Shown: piece after piece, positions 57,950 to 64,000 of the stretch
Numbering within the stretch: the first letter of the stretch is position 1
How the letters are laid out: every line of letters begins with the position of its first letter
NCBI RefSeq assembly: GCF_900343145.1
Contig: NZ_LT996886.1
Location: 1,178,001 to 1,242,000 of the forward strand
Direction of reading: 5' to 3'
Length of the DNA: 64,000 nt
Source: Tessaracoccus timonensis
Lineage (GTDB): Bacteria; Actinomycetota; Actinomycetes; Propionibacteriales; Propionibacteriaceae
Program-made: the position numbers and the translations under genes
The notes under the pieces: generated by a model
The model's database searches: none
Told to the model about the DNA's origin: nothing
The model's input: only the letters and a program-made list of their open reading frames with translations

Positions 57950-58804
57950 CTACCTCGGGCGCCGCGCGGCCCGCACGACGAGCACGTTGGCGATGCAGAT
58001 GATCGCCAAGCCAGCAATCTCGAGCACGCCGAATCGCTCGCCGAGGATGATCGCGCCCCACATCGATGCGGTCACCGGATTGATGGACATCATCGTCGAT
58101 GCGACGTTCATCGGCACGCGCCGGAGCGCGAGGAGATCGCAGGCGTACGGGATCGCCGACGACAGCACCCCAGCCAGCACGGCGAGGAGGAGCACCGTCG
58201 GGTTGAGGTCTGCGGGCCTGGTGAACAGCAGGTTGAGGGGGATCAGGACGCTCAGCCCGATCACGCTCGCCATCGCCGACGGTGTCAGGCCCTCCAGCTG
58301 TTGGCCGGCTTTGCGGGTGGCGAGGAGATAGAACGCCCAGCTCGCGGCTGCGGCGAGCGACCACAGCACGCCGGGGACGTTGACGTCGCCGGTTGGGTCC
58401 GTCACCAACACCATCCCCATCGCGGCGAGTCCGGCGGCCATCCAGCCGGGGCGGCTGCGGGCGGTCAGCACCGCGAGCGTGATGGGGCCCATCAGTTCGA
58501 TGGTGACCGCCAGCCCGACGCCGATGTGGGAAAAGGCCATGTAGATGGTGAGGTTCATCGCCAGCAGCGGCGCGGCGACGAGCGCGCCCCACCGCCAATC
58601 CGCGAGCCGCGCGCGGCGCAGATGCTTCCACGCCAGCGGGATGTGCACGCACGCCTGCAGCGTGTAGCGGGCGAGCACCACGCCCAAGACGCCGACCGCC
58701 CGGATGATCGATGTGCCGATCGATGCTCCCAACTGCACCGAGAGCGCGCCGAAAATCAGCAGAAGAACCCCTGCGGTGAACGGTGAGAGGTTCGGGCGGG
58801 ACAC
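57950..58804 (-). CDS. EamA-family (RhtA-like) transporter
   Basis: A 284-residue membrane protein from a GTG start (SRPNLSPFTAGVLLLIFGAL). Ten hydrophobic helices in two five-helix EamA halves; internal repeat motifs LMGPITLAVLTARSRPGWMA and INPVTASMWGAIILGERFG are the usual 'ep..a.l.g.l.lgE' segments. RhtA-like sequence suggests export of amino acids or small metabolites. It lies between the catabolic operon (convergent) and the second type VII module (divergent). Confidence 0.86.
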   Translation of the reverse strand: MSRPNLSPFTAGVLLLIFGALSVQLGASIGTSIIRAVGVLGVVLARYTLQACVHIPLAWKHLRRARLADWRWGALVAAPLLAMNLTIYMAFSHIGVGLAVTIELMGPITLAVLTARSRPGWMAAGLAAMGMVLVTDPTGDVNVPGVLWSLAAAASWAFYLLATRKAGQQLEGLTPSAMASVIGLSVLIPLNLLFTRPADLNPTVLLLAVLAGVLSSAIPYACDLLALRRVPMNVASTMMSINPVTASMWGAIILGERFGVLEIAGLAIICIANVLVVRAARRPR

Positions 58805-58954
58805 GGTCTCAGCCTAGGTGTAGTTCGTGATGATGTCGTCGAGGCGTTCGTGAAGCCACGGGGTAGTCGATGAAGAACTGAGTAGTTTTACTCACCGGCG
58901 CTGAACCTGGCGGTTTGTAGTGTGAAGACGTGCTCAGCAGAGGGGAGACGTCGA

Positions 58955-59506
58955 ATGTCCACCCAAGAACTCAAAGATGACACGGGCACCGTCGAGATCA
59001 CACTGAATGATCTCGAAGTGGTTTCTCTGCGGATATCTAATATGTGGCGTCAGAGCTTCGATGCGTCAGGCTTGGCAGCAACAATTTCGACGCTGATCCG
59101 CGACGCGCTGCCTGCCCCTGATCATGCCCAGAGTCGAGAGATCCCGAAGCTGCGCAACGTGAGCTTGCCGCTATCGGCAGTGGAGTCCTACCTTTCGGAG
59201 ATGCGCCAGGGGCGCGAGGCGACGAAACGGTACATCGCTCGGTTGCGTGCCGGCGAAGTAGACCATAGGCGTGAGCAGCTGCTCACCGATGCAGACAACC
59301 GCGTCGAGGTGTCCGTTGTTGCCGGGAGATTTCGAGCACTAGCTATCAACCCAGAGTGGGCTGAATGTGCACCTATTCAACAAATGAGTGACCATATTAA
59401 AGATGTATTGCCGAAGCCCCTTGTCTCTGAGCCAGATGAGGACCCTGATATGGCTAAAGCGCAGAAACACTATACAGCGGCACGTCGTTATCTGATTGAG
59501 AAATAA
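58955..59506 (+). CDS. Type VII cargo-module protein with two internal repeats
   Basis: A 183-residue protein from ATG 58955, with AGGGGAG 7 bases upstream. Two similar units: residues 12-54 (TVEITLNDLEVVSLRISNMW...LPAP) and 116-156 (RVEVSVVAGRFRALAINPEW...LPKP), each V-E-x-x-(V/L), a strand ending in a conserved Trp (31 and 135), then an amphipathic helix ending in L-P-x-P. They are joined by a charged helix (VESYLSEMRQGREATKRYIA). The 19146-19562 protein has the same plan. A distant likeness to YbaB/EbfC strands is possible. No signal peptide. First gene of a low-GC trio directly before eccC; likely a chaperone or cytosolic adaptor for the next protein. Confidence 0.65.
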   Translation: MSTQELKDDTGTVEITLNDLEVVSLRISNMWRQSFDASGLAATISTLIRDALPAPDHAQSREIPKLRNVSLPLSAVESYLSEMRQGREATKRYIARLRAGEVDHRREQLLTDADNRVEVSVVAGRFRALAINPEWAECAPIQQMSDHIKDVLPKPLVSEPDEDPDMAKAQKHYTAARRYLIEK

Positions 59507-59526
59507 CGTACAAGGAGAGTGTAACT

Positions 59527-60741
59527 ATGCCCGGACCACAATCCACCATTGATCTCGTCAAACAGATGACTGACGATCTCAAAGATGCCTATGAGACTCA
59601 AGCTGATCTCGTGCTGGCGGAAATGAGTACCGCGCGGACACACGTCGGCGATTTCCAAGAATGGGAATGTAAAGCCTTGCTATGCCCCTACTACAGTGAG
59701 ACTGAGCCGAGCGGCTGGGTCAAAGCTTGGCACTGGCCGGTCATGACTGCCCGTCCTCACTCTCGGCAAGGCGAGGCAATGGATGAATTGCGGACCGCAG
59801 AGGATGAGTATAACACCACCGATGAGAAGCAGCTGTCGCAACAAGAGAAGTTGGCCAATATTCCTACTGATGTAGGCGACTTCGTTACCGATTGGTTCGA
59901 TGTGGATTCGGAATTCGCTAAGGTGTACTATCCCGCTTCAACCACGGAAATTCCGGCCAGCGGTGGGGCGTGGGCCAGCCAATCTGCAGGCATGTACGGA
60001 GGGTCGCTGTCTACTCAACGTACTGCTGCTGACCTCGCGAAGGACACTGTTGCAGGACTCGTGACCAACACGACCTCCTATCTTAGTGATGTCACCGACT
60101 CAGTTGCCGCGCTGGCTGATTTGGCGCTAGCCCAGGAGAAACTTTACGTAGATACCATTAAAACGGCGATCCAAGACTACACCAGTATCGGTGGTTTTAT
60201 CGGCGCGATCAAAGAATTGATTACGGTAATGCAGGATCTTAGGCAGCTGTACATCGACGAAGTCCAGGAGCAAGGGCGTCAACTTGCCGGTGCGGTAGAT
60301 TCCGTTATTCAGGTAGGTATCCTGCAAAATGACCTGGTGGGCATCGGAAAAGACGGCAAGTGGCCATCGGCCACGAATGCAGGAGAGAATCTCAATAACC
60401 CAAATTCTGTTGCATCTGGTGATATCCGCAGTGATGCAGAGTGGTTTAAAGCGCACGTCAAATACTGGGATGACATCGAGAAGGGAATGTCCGCACTCAA
60501 AACCAAGGCGGCGGGTACATCTCGGTTGCCGGTGATTATGATTGATATGCCTCAGTTCTCGGCGGCTCAATCAACCTCGCTCAACGGGCTCGCAGATGAT
60601 TTGCAGACTGCAATTCACCAAGGATGTGTAGCGGCAGGCGAAATGAGTGAGGCGCTGACGGAAACGATCCGTGAATATATCAACAACGAGTCTGCATCCG
60701 CTGCTGAGGCTGAGGCCTTGTTCAAAGAATTCTTTGAGTGA
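59527..60741 (+). CDS. Large helical type VII substrate-like protein
   Basis: A 404-residue, mostly helical protein without signal peptide. The N-terminus MTDDLKDAYETQADLVLAEM is followed by a Cys/Trp-rich patch (EWECKALLCPYYSETEPSGW). SGGAWASQSAGMYGGSLSTQ near residues 147-166 has W...A..Y spacing like the [15 protein letters not shown] segment of the 19879-20868 protein. A long helical region follows, and the C-terminus has REYINNESASAAEAEALFKE, including YxxxE. Likely an LXG/WXG-type exported protein or effector carrier; no toxin domain recognised. It is coupled to a lipoprotein two bases later and sits next to eccC. Confidence 0.65.
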   Translation: MPGPQSTIDLVKQMTDDLKDAYETQADLVLAEMSTARTHVGDFQEWECKALLCPYYSETEPSGWVKAWHWPVMTARPHSRQGEAMDELRTAEDEYNTTDEKQLSQQEKLANIPTDVGDFVTDWFDVDSEFAKVYYPASTTEIPASGGAWASQSAGMYGGSLSTQRTAADLAKDTVAGLVTNTTSYLSDVTDSVAALADLALAQEKLYVDTIKTAIQDYTSIGGFIGAIKELITVMQDLRQLYIDEVQEQGRQLAGAVDSVIQVGILQNDLVGIGKDGKWPSATNAGENLNNPNSVASGDIRSDAEWFKAHVKYWDDIEKGMSALKTKAAGTSRLPVIMIDMPQFSAAQSTSLNGLADDLQTAIHQGCVAAGEMSEALTETIREYINNESASAAEAEALFKEFFE

Positions 60742-60742
60742 G

Positions 60743-61627
60743 ATGACCGCGCGGAAATTTGCAGCACTCGTTGCCATTCTCGCAGTTACGGTGGGAGCGC
60801 TCACCGCGTGTTCAAATGGCGGCGAGTCTGACGCGGCACCCATAGATCAAGCCAAGCAACGACTCGGGGAATACGTAAGCGACACGACGCGCATAGCCGG
60901 GTATCGCATCACTCCGACAGCCATCGAAATGACGGCAGGCGAGCCGCCATCTCGGGAGACAATATTCGTATCCGGGGAGAACGCTCCGACGCGACAGCCC
61001 GTGGCCGATCCCGCGCTGCCACGAACGGTGCCAGGAAAAGATTTTCCGCTTGACGAAAGCCTTGAGCTGGCTGAGAGGCTAGTCGAGGAATGCCCCGGTG
61101 ACAGCACCGTCGAGGTGCACGCGATCTCTGCAGGTGTCGCGGGTACGAGAGCCACCTGCGACGGAGAGGCGTCTGTTGCGTATCTCGGTGATACCGAGCT
61201 AGAGCCAGTCGCTGATGCAACCAGTGCAAAGGGGATCGCTCAGCTCTGGAGTGAGATCGAGACTGCCGGCTTAGGGAGTTTGTTGACACGGATCAGCATC
61301 GATGTCACTGACGACGAAGGTGGTGACCAGATGATTGTCACCGTGCTCGACTCTCCCCGTAACAGGGCCTACCAATGGCATAGGGGCTTGAGGCAGCCCT
61401 CCTCGTCGGTGAATTCTCCGAGGACGAAGCCCGCTAAGGAATCATTCAACTTAAGTGATGTGCCAGCCGACAAGGTGGGTGCACTCATGGAGAAGATTCG
61501 TAACGATTTGCCGCCGTCCGACGCCATTGGTCATTTGAGCGTGACACAACGCGACGGCCACATCGTGCTCGTTGCGACCGATCCCAATTTCCGTGAGCTT
61601 GCAGCAGTGCGTGTGGATATTGGGTGA
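60743..61627 (+). CDS. Type VII module lipoprotein
   Basis: A 294-residue predicted lipoprotein: basic start, hydrophobic core and lipobox GALTAC with Cys23. The segment VEECPGDSTVEVHAISAGVA, then GTRATCDGEASVAYLGDTEL, EPVADATS, carries two Cys about 20 residues apart followed by C-D-G-E-x-x-V-A-Y and P-V-A, closely mirrored in the 20969-21829 lipoprotein. It starts one base after the previous stop. Acts on the outer face of the membrane, perhaps holding or processing the exported partner. The C-terminal DVPADKVGALMEKIRNDLPP is a separate helix-rich domain. Confidence 0.75.
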   Translation: MTARKFAALVAILAVTVGALTACSNGGESDAAPIDQAKQRLGEYVSDTTRIAGYRITPTAIEMTAGEPPSRETIFVSGENAPTRQPVADPALPRTVPGKDFPLDESLELAERLVEECPGDSTVEVHAISAGVAGTRATCDGEASVAYLGDTELEPVADATSAKGIAQLWSEIETAGLGSLLTRISIDVTDDEGGDQMIVTVLDSPRNRAYQWHRGLRQPSSSVNSPRTKPAKESFNLSDVPADKVGALMEKIRNDLPPSDAIGHLSVTQRDGHIVLVATDPNFRELAAVRVDIG

Positions 61628-61694
61628 GAAGTCGCTTTGACCCCATGCTCACACTAGGTTTAGCTGCGTAGGTCTCAGGAGAGGGAGAGCGTAG

Positions 61695-64000
61695 ATGGGT
61701 GTTGTCACCTTTCACCGCCCCAAGCGGGTGACCCCACCGGCGATGCCACGAGGCGACTTGCTCCTCGAATCGCCCCCCGAGATCCCCCCCACCGTCCCCC
61801 TCGAAGCCGTTCGGCGCGTTCCTGCGCATGCTCCCCATGGTGGCGGGCGCGCTCGCGATGGGCCTCATGCTCCTGGGCGGTGGCCTCGGCGGCGGAGGCG
61901 GTAACCCGCTGCGAGGCATCGTCATGGGCCTCTACGGCGTCTCGATGATGGGCATGATGCTCTCGCAGACCGGCCGCCAGAACGACGACCAGTCGGCACA
62001 GCTCGACGCCAACCGCCGCGACTACTTCCGCTACCTCGCCCAGACCCGCAGGAACTTCGCCAAAACCGCCGACGAGCAGCGCGCCTCCGTCGCCTACCGC
62101 CACCCAGCGCCGGACTCCCTCTGGACGGTCGTCGGCGGCATGCGCATGTGGGAGCGCCGCCCGGACGCGGAAGACTTCGGCTCGGTGCGGATCTCCGTCG
62201 GGCGTCAGCAGTCGGCCAAACGCATCACGCCGCCGGAGTCGCAGCCCATCGAAGACCTCGAACCCCTCACCACCGGCGCGCTGAGACGCTTCATCCGCAC
62301 CCACCGCGTGATTCAGTCGGTGCCGCTGGCCGTCGACCTCCGCGGTTTCCGCTCCATCCAGCTCATCGGCGATGAAGAGGTCTGCCGTGGCGTCGCCTTC
62401 TCGATGGTCGCGCAACTCGTCACCTGGCATGCCCCCACCGACGCGGCCCTCATGGTGGCCGCGCGGAAGGAAGTCCAGCCCGAGTGGCAGTGGGTGAAGT
62501 GGTTGCCCCACCTGCAGCACCCGTCCGAAACCGACGGCGTGGGCAGCCTGCGCATGTTCGCCACCGGCGCCAGCGAGATCTCCCAGCTGGGCACCTCCGC
62601 GCAGGCGGCGGACACACCCCCGTCGCTGATGGTGGTCGTCTCCGACGGCGTCGAGGGGGTCAACGCTCAGCAGTTCATCACTCCGCAGACGAAGGCGGTG
62701 AGCATCCACGTCACCGGCGAGCGGAAGCTCCCGCGCAAGCTGGAACTGGGCGTCGCATACTTTGAAATCGACGGTGACCGCGTTATCTTGCACCGTCGGA
62801 CGTCGAAGGTGCAGCATGCTCAGACGCCGTTCGGCCGCCCCGACACCGTGAAGGGCGTGTACGTCGAGATGCTCGCCCGAGCCATGGCCCCGTACCGCAT
62901 GCCGGAGCTGGTCACGTCGGATGAAGGCGAGGCGGAAGAAGTGGTGTTCGAGCCGCCGAAGGACTTCCCAGCCATGCTCGGGATTGGCGATCCGCTCACC
63001 CTCGACCCCCGCCAAGCCTGGCGCCCCCGCCCGCTGCGCAATCACCTTCGCATCCCGTTCGGCACCGGTGAGGACGGCAACCCGGTGGAGCTGGATATTA
63101 AGGAGTCCGCGCAGGGCGGCATGGGCCCGCACGGCATCTGCATCGGCGCGACGGGTTCTGGTAAGTCGGAGTTCCTGCGTACGTTGGTGCTTGGCCTAGC
63201 CATGACGCATTCGACGGAACAGCTGAACTTCATTCTCGTCGACTTCAAAGGTGGCGCGACGTTCCTTGGCCTCGACGAGCTGCCGCACGTGTCTGCGGTG
63301 ATCACCAACCTCGAGGGCGAGCTCAGCCTCGTCGACCGTATGCAGGATGCGATCGGCGGCGAGCTCGACCGGCGCATGGAGGTGCTGCGCGCCGCGGGCA
63401 ACTTCAAGAACCGGGAAGACTACGAGAACGCCCGCCAGGCCGGCGCCGACATCCCCCCGATGCCGAGCCTGCTGATTGTCGTCGACGAGTTCTCGGAGCT
63501 GCTCACTGCCCGCCCGGAGTTCATTGACTTGTTCGTGCAGATCGGCCGCGTGGGTCGATCCATCGCCGTGCACCAGCTCCTGGCCTCGCAGCGCCTCGAA
63601 GAAAACAAGCTGCGCGGCCTCGACACCTTCCTCTCCTACCGCATCGCGCTGCGCACCTTCTCGCCGGCGGAATCGCGTACCGTCATCGGCGTGCCCGACG
63701 CGTATGAGTTGCCGACGCCGCCTGGTAACGGGTACCTGAAGTTCGACACCACGGGCATGACGCGATTCAAGTCGGCCTACGTGTCGGGCCCGTGGCACGA
63801 GTCGCCGTCTGCTCGGCCGGGGAACGCGCAGCCTATGGACGAGGGTGGCGTCGTCGAGACGAAGGCGTGGACTCCGCCGGTGTTGGAGTTCACCGTCGAC
63901 TATGTGCTTCCGGTGGAGCCGCCCGAGCCCGAACCGGAGCCGGAGCCTGTGCTGCCGCCGACGCAGGATGCCTCGGAGCCGGAGGAAACGGCGAAGCCAG
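61695..64000 (+). CDS. eccC: Type VII secretion ATPase EccC, frameshifted near its start, 3' end outside
   Basis: FtsK/SpoIIIE-type motor of the ESX translocon. It starts at ATG 61695 (GAGGGAG upstream): MGVVTFHRPKRVTPPAMPRG, LLLESPPEIPPT is a standard EccC opening. At the C-rich tracts 61773-61800 the frame must shift by one base; reading resumes as SKPFGAFLRMLPMVAGALAM (two membrane helices by about 61960) and stays open to the window end. First ATPase domain: Walker A GICIGATGSGKSEFLRTLVL near 63145, FILVDFKGGATFLGLDELPH, Walker B LLIVVDEFSELL near 63470, and QRLEENKLRGLDTFLSYRIA. One extra C gives the break, so it is either an assembly error, true inactivation or phase variation. ATG 61828 could start a shortened product lacking the first 40 residues. 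Directly follows the second cargo module. Confidence 0.88.
61773..61800 (+). other. Poly-C tracts at the eccC frameshift
   Basis: Runs of 6, 7 and 5 C (61773-61778, 61784-61790, 61796-61800) within 28 bases. Removing one C joins the EccC N-terminus to its body. Confidence 0.75.

Noticed and set aside
61705-63132. 475-codon minus-strand frame opposite eccC
   Set aside because: The plus strand encodes the EccC ATPase continuously from about 61801 to the window end; the antisense frame has no recognisable motifs.

Overview
The window is high-GC actinobacterial chromosome. It carries EccB/C/D/E-type type VII secretion genes, GTG starts, an LPXTG-type wall motif and many copies of a short palindrome that pairs TGGTTGAGTAG with TATCGAAACC. 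A Propionibacteriaceae or related host is my best guess; it is not proven. No rRNA, tRNA, insertion sequence or CRISPR array was recognised.

Layout. 1-5023: end of a sugar ABC importer operon (binding protein, two permeases) with a GH31 alpha-glycosidase. 5111-14540: FUSC membrane protein, nucleosidase-like protein, a SmtB-like regulator overlapping a His/Cys-rich metallothionein-like gene, DUF421 protein, GH13 enzyme, esterase, and a LuxR-type two-component pair facing an ABC/FtsX exporter across a palindromic operator. 14617-18501: secreted lysozyme/SH3 protein, a pair of ferritin-like proteins (one lacking its metal histidines), and a HepT/MntA toxin-antitoxin pair whose antitoxin is fused to an XRE domain. 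18605-22585: a lower-GC type VII-like cargo module (three coupled genes plus a lipoprotein) lying between two direct copies of an intergenic block and a sensor-kinase 3' end. 22410-36539: MprAB-like two-component system, ornithine carbamoyltransferase, 5'-nucleotidase, 2-oxo acid dehydrogenase E1a/E1b/E2, NhaA, DUF4282 protein with 11-residue repeats, alanine racemase, EcsC protein, Aat.

36638-42712: type VII core: two WXG100 proteins, EccB, EccE, an unknown EccE partner, EccD. 42848-57948: a carbohydrate block that separates this core from EccC. It holds a LacI regulator, a low-GC unit (ABC importer, secreted propeller-like protein, GH94 phosphorylase) and a catabolic cluster (DapA-like aldolase, epimerase, two amidohydrolases, Gfo/Idh/MocA oxidoreductase, 2-hydroxyacid dehydrogenase). 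Two divergent promoters in the block share a candidate operator. 57950-64000: EamA exporter, a second cargo module related to the one at 19-22 kb, then eccC, which has an apparent +1 frameshift in a poly-C tract and runs off the window.

The most interesting material is (i) the duplicated type VII accessory module: a two-repeat cytosolic-looking protein, a large helical protein with a W...Y motif, and a lipoprotein with a two-cysteine motif; and (ii) a set of 82-85 bp palindromes of nearly constant length, with at least three unrelated arm sequences, lying mostly between convergent genes. One of these is present twice with its whole core flipped inside direct flanks.
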